Positions 10,076-21,914 of a stretch of 64,000 bases of DNA are shown in pieces. The stretch's first letter is position 1; the number at the start of each line of letters is the position of its first letter. Made by a program: the position numbers and the translations under genes. The stretch is taken from positions 52,812,429-52,876,428 of the forward strand of contig OX485804.1 in assembly GCA_950295325.1 (NCBI GenBank), read 5' to 3'. Below the pieces are notes generated by a model. It searched no databases. It worked only from the letters and a program-made list of their open reading frames with translations, and was not told where the DNA came from. The stretch comes from Polytrichum commune. Its lineage: Eukaryota > Streptophyta > Polytrichopsida > Polytrichales > Polytrichaceae.

Positions 10076-13000
10076 TCATGCTTGTGCTGCTGAGCGCTCT
10101 CTTCTTGGCTGGCCCATCTTCGCTTTTGCAAATCTGCTTGTTGATTAAGAAATTACAATTCATCTAAACAGACTGAAATCATCAAAATAACCTGCAGGCT
10201 ACACTCTCATTTGCAGCAGCAGCTAGGTATCTACCTTATCAAGGAACATCAGCAAGGCACAAAGAACTCCAAATATACAAGCAAACACAATTTTGAGGAT
10301 ACTCAACCCGCATGCCTCCTCGGTCAACGGATGCTAGAGGCTTGCTGTTCTGAAGCTGAGAAAGTGCTTTTGTAGAGTAAACAATGTCCTGAACCACAAC
10401 AAATACATATTTATTAACACGTGTTACAAATATTACAGAGTGAAACTATGAGAACGCATTACTTATGTATCAAGCTTCTGTGTGAAGTGTTCAGTACAAG
10501 TGGCTGAGTCTTGTACAGTGTCCTTCAAATACTAAGCATTATTGATGATTTTGACATATCAATAGCACTAAGTAACAACAAGGTAGACCCGCCTGGAATT
10601 CAACGAAGGCTACTGGAAGTCCTCCTTTGAGCTGATATTTCAGTTTCAGATAGCCAGGATATCTGCAGATAGAAACCCCCATATACAGAAGATGAGAAAA
10701 ACATCTTATGCAGTCGTCTGCACTCAAGCAGATTTGAACTTCAAAATTCACTGCATCACATCCCAAGGTTAAATTAGACCAATAACATAAAGGAGCTGTT
10801 ACAAGATAAATCTTGGCAATTCAATGATGGGCATTGACCTGGAAAGTAGATTTGTGAGATCCTCTTCAGTACATGTTGGCCCCAGATTTGCTACAAACAG
10901 GGTAGAGCATGGAGGGTTGCTCCCAGGTGCTGGAGGAGGAGGAGGAACCATTCCCTGCATAGTATTTATCCCACTTGCATCTCAATTCTGTATTCTTCAA
11001 TCATGTCTAGTGGGTGTTGAGAATTTTGAGTTATTTAATTAACACATAGGTGACTGATTCATCCATGTACTAAAGCATACTGTTACTGAGCATATTCATA
11101 ACCAGTGGGTTTCCAATACAGATGTGTTCTTTAAAGAATAGGGAAAGAATAAAGGGACAGGCAAATTAAAGAAAAAGAAAAAAAGACTAGCATGTCAGGA
11201 TAATTAAATATTTATTAAATGATAGACAATATATTTTGTGACGACTGCGTAAGTAGTAGGACCTGAAGTCTCACCATCATATGAGCAGGTAAACTGTCTG
11301 GGCCATTGAAAGGAGGAGGCGCCATCATACCTCCACTGCAAGGCACACCCAGTCACAAGTTGGTTCATCAGGCTAAAAGACACTACATATATCACCAGGA
11401 CAGTTTGAGGAAATCATTGTCATAAACTGCACATCATTGCGTTCTGCCTTGGCTTTATTTTAATAAGTCAAATTTTAGAAGTGTTGAAATGTCAGTCCCA
11501 ATCAATCTCTCCAGCACCTGAGATGGCAAATTTTTGAGTTTATCAGACACCCTAATCTAAACAGATATTTCCTTATTGAGCAGCTTAAGATGAAATTACT
11601 CGTTTCCTACGCTTGTCCATATCGTGAGGACCTATAATGCTTCAAGTTGACTGACTTGATCTACTCTAAAGCAAATCAGACCATATCATCATTGTGGCCC
11701 ATCTTCCAAAGTAGAAAATTGGTCCTCAAAAGAATGTTACCACATATACTTGTCCGCAAGAAAATTGAGTTCCCTAGATATCACCAATTAGAATCTACTC
11801 AATCCAGACTAATTTTCTACAGAGCCAATACTTCAGAGTTAGAACTAAAGCACTAAAGTACTCTAGAATATCAGCTTGAAACTGCCAAGACTTGATCTGG
11901 AGGAATTAAAGGCTGTTGTTTGCAGCTAAAACTAAGACCTGGAACTATGTCACTCACCCACTAATTAATGCATCAGTCCTGTGCCAATGGTTTGTGCCGG
12001 TAGCCCTGAGCAGCCAAGAGAGGTGCTAGCATTTAGACATTTAATAGCACATAGTGACAGCACTAAATCAATAGAAAGAGAAACATAATCTCATCACCGA
12101 TTTGGTCCCAATGCTTTTCAACTAGAAAAAAACTATTGGACTGCAGAGAAATTCCCACACTAACCAGCTGAACTCACACATATTGCCTCAGTCCAGGTCA
12201 GACTTCGTCAAGCTCGAATAGAATGTGATTCTACCCTATTAAACATTGAGGTCTACTCATGTCAAATCTTTCCAGCTGTGGATGTGAAAATAATGCCAGT
12301 TGGTAATTGATAGTCAAATTTCAAAAATTCTCTACAGAAAGTTGAAATATCATATAGAAGTAGTGTCCACTTCTTCCAAACATTCATCTGTGACTTCATG
12401 TGGAATTACGACTTGAGAGACTCAGAGAGGTTCTTTCTTATATACTTGTAAAAGTTATTGGAGACAGACTTGCACTTAGCAACTTATAAGTCCTAAGATA
12501 TGCCCATTTTGTTTGAATAAAAGTATGATATTAGATCTCCACAAATACCATGACATACATGTGGCATTCCACAACATCTTCACAGGAATAAGGCAAACTT
12601 TAAGAATGACTGTCAATACGTGCCAAAATCAGAATCTTCTTAGGTTAAATGTCAGCTGAACTCTCAGTCACAGTGAGAGATTTAAATTTGACACTCAACC
12701 TCAAAGGTCTAACCAAGACAAACATAACACAAAACTCTGGATATTTTTCAGTGCAAACTACCACTACCCCACAAAACTGAAAGTACATTCAAATCCTGTT
12801 ACCAATCCCATAGTTGCAAAGGATCATGGGCAGAGAGCTGCTGTTCCCAAGATTATCTTGCTCCAAGGAGTACCGACACAACCACAGCTCTAGGCAACAA
12901 TTTCAACAATGTGAAGACCTCTTCCAAATAAAAATTTCTCAATAATACAACTCGACATAAAACCATCCCCTGTCAATACCCAACTTCTGGGAGTGGACAG

Positions 13001-15783
13001 GACATGGTGAATTTTATGTCCAGGTCACTGTTTGTGACACTGCTGCTAGAGTGAAAGTAGACTATGTGTGTGTAGAATGACCTCAGTGCAGGGGGGAATC
13101 CAGGCATGTCGTTGAATATGGAGGCATGCACCATCCCAGGCATGTGTAAAGTGGCGCCAACCCCTGTGAGTGTGAACGCAAAAAACCGTGCCACGTGAGC
13201 TCTCTGTGTGTATCTGGACTATGAGTAAAGTGCACCAGCCTCAGAATCCACTCAAACAACTGGAACGCAATTATTCTTATGCAGTCCACAAAAACAAATT
13301 TTCACAACCACAACTTTTATTAAACTTCTGTTCAAATAAAAGTTCACACAGGAATTAGTTCTCATCCTGAATATGCGCAACTCAAAGTGCAACCCTCGAC
13401 AGCAGTGGAATAACAACTAGGTTAGTACATTGACAATTAGGTGCAGGTTTCAATAAAGCCCAAGTCCCACATTGTCACCTTCGAAAAGAGGACAACAGTA
13501 CCTCATTTCTAAAATCACTGAACCTCGTCCTACCTTGTGCTTGCTGACAATGAACAGCACTTGATGAAGTGATTGACAAGGTTCACAACAAAAAGCAATA
13601 ACCTTTGTCTAAGTGGTGCTGGACAGAGACTGTCACGAAATTCAAAAGCTTCTTATGGAGAAAAATTGTGACATAGTCCTAGACATTGTCCCCAAATCGG
13701 TTCTATTGCCAAGTTCAACCCATGAATTCAGTAGGCCTTTATCCAAGCCACTGCTATAGCATTAACCACGTGCAACATCACATCCTCAGATCAAAGCAGC
13801 ACAATCCAAAACTCTTGTTGATATTAAGTAGCAAATCCCTTCTATGACCAAGCAAATCAAGTGGACCTTTATTCTTGGCCAGGAGTCCTAGTATTGGGTG
13901 ATAAAAAACTGCTGGCAAGTATGCTGACAAGAACCAAAAACATGGGTTCCAAGGTCCACTGACATGTGACAATTAGTTTTAATGAGTACCCTTTGAGATC
14001 TCAAGAGACTTCTAAGAACAAATACTAAAAACAATATTGCAGTTGTGTGACAATAATTCAAGCTTGGCAGGTGGAGCAGATCACCTGGATCAGGATAAGC
14101 CCCTGGCACTCCAATTGGCCCTCTAATTCTCTTTTCCAGCACACCTGTTGCAGCATCCTCTGTAGAACAGCCCAGAAAAACAGTCCAGCTCTGTAAGCAC
14201 AAGTTCATCTCGTAGTTTGCACATGACAACACAGGAATAGCATCATCACAAGAAAATTACTGAGCGGTGCCAATTATTTATGTTAAGTCAACCAGGATCA
14301 AACATGTAGGATCGTTAAATTCAATTGATATCCAGAAGTTCTAGAAGACCACATACATATGCTTGTTCAGATATAACGCTGTATAATCTATAACCTTTGA
14401 ACAAAAACTTCATTTGATCAGTTCATAGATTGCTTTGTACTTGCAAAATTTAGATCCAAGTAAAAAGTTATGAGTTGGAAAAATTGTTGCATGACAAAAT
14501 GTCGTGTGCCTGCACTAAAAGCCTAGTTTCCTATGAGATTTGCATGATTGATGTTATCCGGGTGACTGGAGCAGGTAACGATCAGTGTGTCTCAAGTGGA
14601 TAATGCCACTAAGCTTTATCAGTTGGTATCAGAATTCCAAACTTTGTCCGCTGCTTACAAACACAAAGCTAATAGAATAAAACCAAGAGGTTCACAGCTA
14701 TTTAAACTGACTCTAATCCATATGCGACAAAGAAATTTTTGTTTTAACGTGTCATCTGAGAATGAGCGCCAGCTGTACAATATGTTCTATCTCCCTTTAA
14801 TTTCTCCAGATAAAAGACTTTGGAATTCTGCTCTCTATATGTCTTGGATCTTTCGTGTGCAGTTGTACACAAAACAAAGTAACCCTCACAGATATCGTCC
14901 TAAGGCAGCCACAAACCTGAACGAGATCGTTTGGTCCGAGAGTTGGCACGAGCAAGTTCGATATGTAACACGGCGCCTGTCTGTGGGTCAAATTTGAGGC
15001 CCTGAATAAAAAACTCAACATTGTTAAAGAAAGACATCTTGCATATGTCAAATTTGCAGGTTGCTGCATCTGCTGAATTCCAAGAAGCAGTTACAGGCCA
15101 GCATATAATATAAAATAATTAACCTGGATGCACACGAAAGAAGAGCAACCTCAGATCCCATGCTTCCAAAGAAAATAAGAAAAATGTGCATAGGGAGGGC
15201 TTTACATTGAGTTCCTCCTTAGCCTTTAAGGCTGTTGCCTGATCTGTAAAGACTGCAAATGCTACAATCTGCGGGACACAATAAAAATGTCAACCCTCAA
15301 GTAAGACACAAGAGAGTAAAATCCCTCATTCTAGTGTATCTTAAGAGTTTCTTGTTTGAATGTCTACTGTGAATTGAAGAGGAGCCTTCTAATCTCGTAG
15401 GAAAGCGTGATTAGGGTCATAATAAGGATCACACGGTGGTGTGCTGAGAACTAAATGCATCAATATTTCCATACTTGCTTTTCACAGCAAGAATCACAAA
15501 AGCCATATGTATTGAATAAAGGTACCTTCTTGTTCCCCTCAACAGGATAAAGGTGCCCCATCATATTCTCAAAGTCTAGAATAAACGAACAAGCACTTCA
15601 AAATTACACCATTTCATTTCATTTTAATGAGTCAAGAAGGGACACCTGGTATCCACGTCCAGAGTATTTCAACTGGCACGACTCGTAGCCTTCAAAATTC
15701 CGAAACAGATTGTATATTTCCCTCTCCTTTATGTCATCAGGCAGACCTGAAAGAAACAGTGTCTTCACCTCTTCCTCAGCCAT
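10076..15783 (-). CDS. Two-RRM RNA-binding protein (RBPMS/WHI3-like plant family), ten exons
   Basis: Rebuilt exons, 5' to 3': 15783-15646, 15268-15206, 15001-14917, 14159-14085, 13163-13082, 11335-11275, 10954-10839, 10662-10593, 10388-10303, 10133-10076. All phases join to a 277-aa protein ending in TGA. RRM1 (about residues 7-95): RNP2-like LFLSGL, then [15 protein letters not shown], the RNP1-like VAFAVFTD and [15 protein letters not shown] Met/Pro-rich linker holds a five-proline run. RRM2 (about 185-260): [23 protein letters not shown] and [17 protein letters not shown]. This order matches my memory of Arabidopsis At2g42240/At3g21215. The likely role is binding mRNA or pre-mRNA; target unknown. 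Length fits the family (about 280-340 aa). Intron 8 uses a GC donor. Model from sequence only, but the phase closure makes it strong. Confidence 0.92.
10389..10592 (-). other. GC-AG intron in the RRM gene (intron 8)
   Basis: The exon before ends ...TTC CAG and the intron starts GCGGGT; the acceptor is TTCAG before GAC. Only the GC donor keeps VEFQ joined in frame to [12 protein letters not shown], the order expected in RRM2. The nearest GT, four bases downstream, would shift the frame. All other introns of this gene are GT-AG. Confidence 0.75.
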
Positions 15784-16675
15784 TTCTGATGAAAATCAAA
15801 GACACGGTAGAGACATGTGTGAGTGACACACACAACAACAACAAAAACTCGCGCAAGTCACTACTAACTTCAAAAAACTCAAAACTCTCACCCACACAAA
15901 CACACACCTTTCGCTCTATAGCAAAAACACACACACACACGCAAAATGCCGGCTCAACCTCCTCCGACACAACAAAACCCAAACTTGCACCCAAACCCAC
16001 CCCCAACATATCACTTTTGCAATCCAATAAATAAACTAACACTGAACACCAACAAACCTCCGCCTCCAATTCGTACCGCGGAAGAAGAAGAAGAGTTGGG
16101 GGGAACTAAGTTAACTTAGAGCACCTTTGGGGACGAAGAAACCCTAGTATCACCTCCGAGGACACATTCCCACACCATTGCCATCGTTGACCACCGGCAG
16201 GCTGGAATTGGTGGGCGCCATCATCGTTAACTTAACTTAACTTAACTTGGTTACTCGCTCGCTCGCTCGCTCCCTCCCTCCCCCACTCACTCAATCACTC
16301 ACTCACTTACTCCTCCATCATCAATCACTCAATCAATCAATCAACCATTGGTGGTTGTGTGTGACTCTCTCTGGTCCGCCTGATGAGTTGAGTGAGTCTT
16401 CTCTTCTTCTACCTCGGTTCTCTCTCTTTGCCAAGTGGTTGCATAAGTTATGGTGGTGGAATGGGGCAGGAGGAAAATAGCATGAAAGAAGAAAGTTTGC
16501 AGTGGAGTGGAGGAGTGGAGGAGTGGGCCTTGTTCCCTTGCAGACCGTTTGACACAGCAACCACCACTCCCTTCCTTTCCTTTCCTTTCCTTTCCTTTGC
16601 TTAACCTGGGTCCTAGCTCTTCTTCTTCCTCTGTTCCTGTGCCGCAGGAACAGTTTGGCATTGACTTAACGTTAA
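15784..16675 (-). promoter_or_regulatory. 5' UTR and promoter region of the RRM gene, simple-sequence rich
   Basis: Upstream of the RRM start codon on the minus strand. Plus-strand view: an AC-rich block with (AC)n at about 15926-15941, TTAAC repeats at about 16227-16247, CGCT then CCTC repeats at about 16255-16280, CACT/CAAT repeats to about 16345, and CCTTT repeats at about 16572-16597. Read on the gene strand these are GT-, GA- and AAAGG-type tracts, as in many plant core promoters and leaders. No clear TATA box was fixed. Confidence 0.45.
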
Positions 16676-17176
16676 GGGCCACTTCACACACGAGCCAAGA
16701 GCCGTGACCATCAAATTGTGAGAGCCCAAAAGAAAGTGTCCAAAGGCCGTCCCAACACACCTCCAAATTCATGCCGTGTGGTCACCGGTCCCCAAGTGTA
16801 GTGTGAAGTCATATGTGACCTAGCCCTCAACCATATGCTATTTCAATGAATTTTTATTTATGTGAGGTCCTCACGCATGATAAAATACACTAAATCAACA
16901 CTGGTGAGATTTCAAAGTGCCTTGGTCTCCTGGTTTTGTGTTAGGCCTTCTCTCAAAGAGATGGTTTTTGAGAATAGTCCAAATGACCATGAAACATGAT
17001 CCATTTGATACCATGTAAAAATTCATGGAGATTTTACAGCCATTTTCCATTCACTTACTTCATTGGTCCCTCAAGCGCAGTGTGAAGAGAACTTGGACCA
17101 ACTCCAACTCTTCCACCAATGAGAGTGCTTGAAGTGCAATGGTCACGGACCCTTAGTCTTGTATGTGAAGTGGCCC
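16676..17176. mobile_element. 501-bp MITE with GGGCCACTTCACA termini
   Basis: The ends are inverted repeats: GGGCCACTTCACACACGAG at 16676 and the complement of GGGCCACTTCACATACAAG at the right, with further matches (CCGTGACCAT) inside. Flanking triplets are TAA (16673-16675) and TAC (17177-17179), close to a 3-bp duplication. The terminal GGGCC-TTCACA pattern links it to the GGGCCGGTTCACAC elements at 32502 and 48938. Confidence 0.7.
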
Positions 17177-17345
17177 TACGAACTATGGATGCACGTGGTA
17201 GCTTCACAAGGAACTAAAATATTTGGACAAATTTGGGAGACGAGACCGTTTCTTTAGCAATTGGTAGGAGTTTATGCATGGGATATTTGTTGAGGCTTTT
17301 ATGTGTTAAAGATATGGCGGAGGCGTTTGACATTGCCTAAGGTAC

Positions 17346-17572
17346 CTCCATGAAACCTGGTACATAACCAGTCGCTCATCCAAGTGGAAGGCACTTCCAA
17401 CAATTCTTTTGTGCTTTTCTTTGTTCACGTAGAGGACATTCCGTCCATAACCTAGAGTCTACATTCATGAACAAACCAATTATGTTACGTAACAGATGAG
17501 AGTCAATGGATGTCTTGTTGCTATCGCAGCTTGTCATCCAATCTCCTCTCATCCATTATGTAGTCCGTGATG
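17346..17572. repeat. Dispersed repeat, copy 1 (partner at 52326-52548)
   Basis: About 225 bp roughly 70% alike by eye to 52326-52548 in the same orientation. Shared blocks include CTCATCCAAGTGGA, TAGAGGACAT, ATGTCTTG(T/C)TGCTAT and ATGTAGT/GTGTAGTAG. No coding frame was recognised in it. Confidence 0.65.
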
Positions 17573-20500
17573 GAACTCCACAAGGAACTAAAAGGCGAGT
17601 GATGTTCCATAACACCCTTATGGGGAAGGGTGAAAATGTAGAGAAACATTGTAAACCCTTGTGGTTTCAACATTTATTTGTATACAATCAACAATTATTA
17701 TTTTTGATATCCAAAAGAGTTTTATAAAGGATGTTTTTTTTCTTCTCGAATAACCAGCATGGCAGCTTATTTGTAAGGTATGTCCATTGGGTGAATCAAT
17801 TTCCATAAGAACCCCTCAATGGTTGGGCATGTTTCCCAAAAGGTCCCAACAAATATTTAGCTAAAAGTCTATTTTTGAATTTAAATTGGACTAAATTCAA
17901 AATAAATTAAAAATTTGTAGGGTTTTAAGTAGTAAATAAGTACCTTTAATTCATCAATAAATGAAATTAGCAAAGATAATTAACAATAATTATATAATGT
18001 AATATGGAGACAAAGCATGTATACATGGAGATTTCTTGGTGCCTTGTGGATTGGGAGATTTTCCCCATGTTAGCACAAAATATTTTGAGTGTACTAAATA
18101 ATAGGATGGGGAGACCTCCCAGTCCAAAATTAAAAGACGTGTTGAAGCAAATTGTGAGCAAATCTCATGGCTTCATGGGGAGATCTCTTGATGTGCTCTA
18201 AAGGTCAATATTGAAAAGTCCACTGATATCACCTTTGGAGGCACAACATGAGATCTCTTGATATCATATGCAATGCAAATTCAAATAAATAAATAAAACC
18301 ACAAGATCATTTACAAGAATAAAAACTATTTCCCTTGATGTGGCCTTTAAGATACAAGCTATAAGAGTTTAGACAACAATTTTAGACATATACCAAATGA
18401 CGTAAAGACATGAAATCAAGGAATTTAAGATATCAAACTTTACAATATATGTTAGTATTCAAGAGAGTTAGAGCAAAAATCTATAAACATAAGACACTAA
18501 GGGTTAAGACATAAGGCATACTAGTTAGTGTGGACAACAACATGACATGGAAAAAATGATCTACACGTGGGCAATAAAATATCAAGAGCCCTCTCAATGT
18601 ATGATCGGGAAAAATGCATTGACACATTTTGAAACTCCCATAACATCACTCATTGAAAAAAAGAAAAAAGAAAATGATATTGTTATCTACAAATAAAATG
18701 TTATAATTGTCAAATGATTACCATGTATTGGTATGACAGAAGAAGTATCCAACTTACAAGAAATTGTAATCCCAAAATGGCTCCATGAACTTCAACAATA
18801 ATGTTTTTATGATCACATCATGAGCACTTTTGATGTTTCCCCTATGTTGGTCGGTTCGAAGATTTCGCCAATTCTAAATTTTGTGGAGCATGTTCCTTCT
18901 TTGTTTTCCTATTTGCACAATAGAAGTGTTGTTTGTGTTTTTTATAGCTTTGTTGGAATACAACACATAACTACATTTTATCCCCGTTACTTCCATGGAA
19001 GTTAGATCGCACTCTCACTTATCATCTCAAGCTCCTCTGTAACGTTTGAGGCCTTGCATTTTTTTTTTCCTTTGCTAGGTTTCCAATACTAAATCTGAAA
19101 CTAACCATACTAAGATTGATTTATATATAGTTGCATAATTGTGAGTGTTTGGCCCATTCACACTTGGTAGATCTTAATACATGAAGGATGGACAAAAACA
19201 AAATCACCAAAAAGAACAACTCTGAAAGGGTTGTAAGATACTCTGGGTTTGTTGGGTGCAAGTCCACAAAAATGGATCACTAAAATCATCCTCTAGTGTC
19301 ATATCATCTTCAATTATGTCCAATAGTTTGTCATGGTCACAGGTAGATCACTCTAAGGCATTTTTGTGCACCACGTGCGGCTGGGATTTTTTTGTTTTGG
19401 GGCTATTTACCTTCAAGGGCTGAATTAAAGCCTCCCTATAATTACTTAAATTTCAAAAATGGCTCATTTGTTTGCACCCTTCCATTACTTATATTGTCCA
19501 AGTCACTGCAATTTTTTGTACTCTATATTCATTTTAAGTACTAAAAGCTAATCTACTTCCTAACGCAATTGACGAGTGTTGAGGGAAAGCATGGAAACAA
19601 AAAAAAATGCAAACAATAATACCATTGCAAACAGAGTTATGAAGAAAACACATATATAGGAGACCATAGCAAAGTAATACCATTGCAAACAGTGTTATGA
19701 TGAAAACACATAGGAGATGCCAACACAAATACTGTAGCGGTCATTGCAATGCAAGTGACCAAAAACACAAAGCATAGTAAAGCAGGTTTAGAATTTACAA
19801 TTTGGGGTGGAGTCCACAATGTTACAGCGCGTACAAAATAACCCCAAGTACACCACAAATAGGGTAAGGGTGGAAACGGAAGAAAAATGTTTGTGTGTTC
19901 ACAAACACAACATGCAATTTACAAAATACTGACCCATTTACATACCATACTAAACATACCTTCTAGGATCTTTATCTTCAGCCCCTATATTAATTTTACA
20001 AAAAATAATGGCCCATGTTTTATGTCCATCTAACTTACTTATAATGGGATTGTCTACATTTAATGGCCCCTTCATTATTTGGAATTCATTTATAATTTTT
20101 ATTTCAAATGATTTTAATCCTCTCTATATTATGCCGCACGTCGTTTTTAAAATGCACTAAGTGATCTACCCGTGGTTGTGGTACATGTTGTTGATGGGCA
20201 AAAACCAAGTTGTAGCTTGCAAGGCCCTGGGGGAAATGGATTAACTAATTCCTTTGCAACATCTTTCTTGTAGGTGACGTAATCCTTCATTTATTCATGG
20301 TAAGTTATATTCTCCAAACAACCACTCTCCGAAAATTCGACATGCTTCCTTGTACTGCCACAAATCCTTTTTTTTTGGCATCGTGAGCATCCACAACAAT
20401 CGTTTCCTTGTCTTCATAATGTCCAACAAGACCATGCCCCCCATGAGGCCTAATTTGGAGAGCGGGTGGTCCTCCTTTGGGAATAAGTGAATGATTGCAA

Positions 20501-20871
20501 CCATCATCTTTCCACATGCAAACCAATTTGTCATGCAGCAACCACTATGGATCAAGTGCAAAAAAAACTTGTACTAAAAAACATACCATCCATTGTTGAC
20601 CATGAAAAACATGAAAATATGCGTTTCCTTCAATCCCACAAGCTCTTCAGGATAGCCTTTAATGAAAGATTTGTAAAAAAAAAAAGGAATTGTGATTCCA
20701 TGAAGTTTTTAATGAGGTCAACAAGAAGTTGTCACACCTACTTGTGAGGGTTACGAATACTAGGAGATGAGAACAATGCACCGCAGAGCGCATTTTGTTT
20801 CCATTTCTTGGCAAGAGTTTAATTGAGTTCCATTTTTTGGCAACAAAAAATAAATCCGTAGGTCATTGTAA

Positions 20872-20873
<2 letters not shown>

Positions 20874-20928
<55 letters not shown>
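20874..20928. repeat. (GA)n microsatellite, about 55 bp
   Basis: An uninterrupted GA dinucleotide tract, the longest simple repeat in the window; intergenic. Confidence 0.95.
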
Positions 20929-20930
<2 letters not shown>

Positions 20931-21875
20931 GGGCATTTGCTTGAACAGATTCTATGCTTACACTCCATCATAGTTCCTTCTTAGTACATCCTCTTGTTTA
21001 GAGGCCATATCATTCCATTACATATCTATAAACCTTCCAAAACCTGGGAGGGTGGGTAAGACCATCCCTCTTGATCATAACATTGCAAGATTACTTCTAA
21101 GTTTTTACAAAATGTCTGTACTTGGTATGTGTCTAAAGCTTACTAAAACCTTTGAGTATTCACACCACTAAGGTTGTAAGTTGTTCCACCCTTAAGTGAA
21201 ATAATGCATAACATATCCGATACATATCAAGTCACTATCAAACGAGTAAATGCCTCTTATTCAAAAAACATACTTCAAGTCTCATTCGCAAGTAAAATAG
21301 GCTTTCTAATAAGCCTTGCACACACAATATCTAAATCTTTGCATGAAGATGAAACACAAAACCTAAGATGGCCGTCCAAAATGTGAAGGGTCTGCCTCAC
21401 CTGTGCCCATGCCACCAACCAAATCCAAAGAGAGGGTTAGTAACGTACACGAAGTGAATAACAACAAAACCCAATTGTTATCTATGTCACACACATGAGT
21501 ACAGTAAGATCATAAGTTTTGTATCTAAGAATACTCAACAATACTAAGTACTCTACCTGTTCCTTGGCCATTTGAGCTTAGTGTGTAACAATACTGAGGC
21601 CGGTAGTGTACACCTTCCACAAGTCCTCACACACTTACACTAATCCGAGTAGTTACTTAGGGTAAAACTGCCTAAGCGGTTTTAACCTTTGAGAGGAAGG
21701 CTCAATGCTTTCCCCACCCTTCATATATGATTAGGTAAAAGCTCTCATCCGTAGATTCTTAGTGTGAGATCTATGGTTGAAAACAGTTAGGTAAACCTCA
21801 CTTAGCCCTAGAACACTAAGTTCATTAGGGCTATGTTTTTTTACTAAATATGTTCATCTATGGCACAGTAAGAAC

Positions 21876-21880
<5 letters not shown>

Positions 21881-21911
<31 letters not shown>
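21881..21911. repeat. (AG)n microsatellite, about 31 bp
   Basis: Uninterrupted AG tract in intergenic DNA. Confidence 0.95.

Positions 21912-21914
<3 letters not shown>

Noticed and set aside
14587..14997. 136-codon open frame (+)
   Set aside because: Overlaps exon 3 and intron 3 of the RRM gene on the other strand; an antisense shadow.
16341..16772. 143-codon open frame (-)
   Set aside because: Built mostly of simple-sequence repeats in the RRM gene promoter.
20295..20561. Two overlapping minus-strand frames of 78-88 codons
   Set aside because: No recognisable domain; the two frames compete and a poly-T run interrupts the area.
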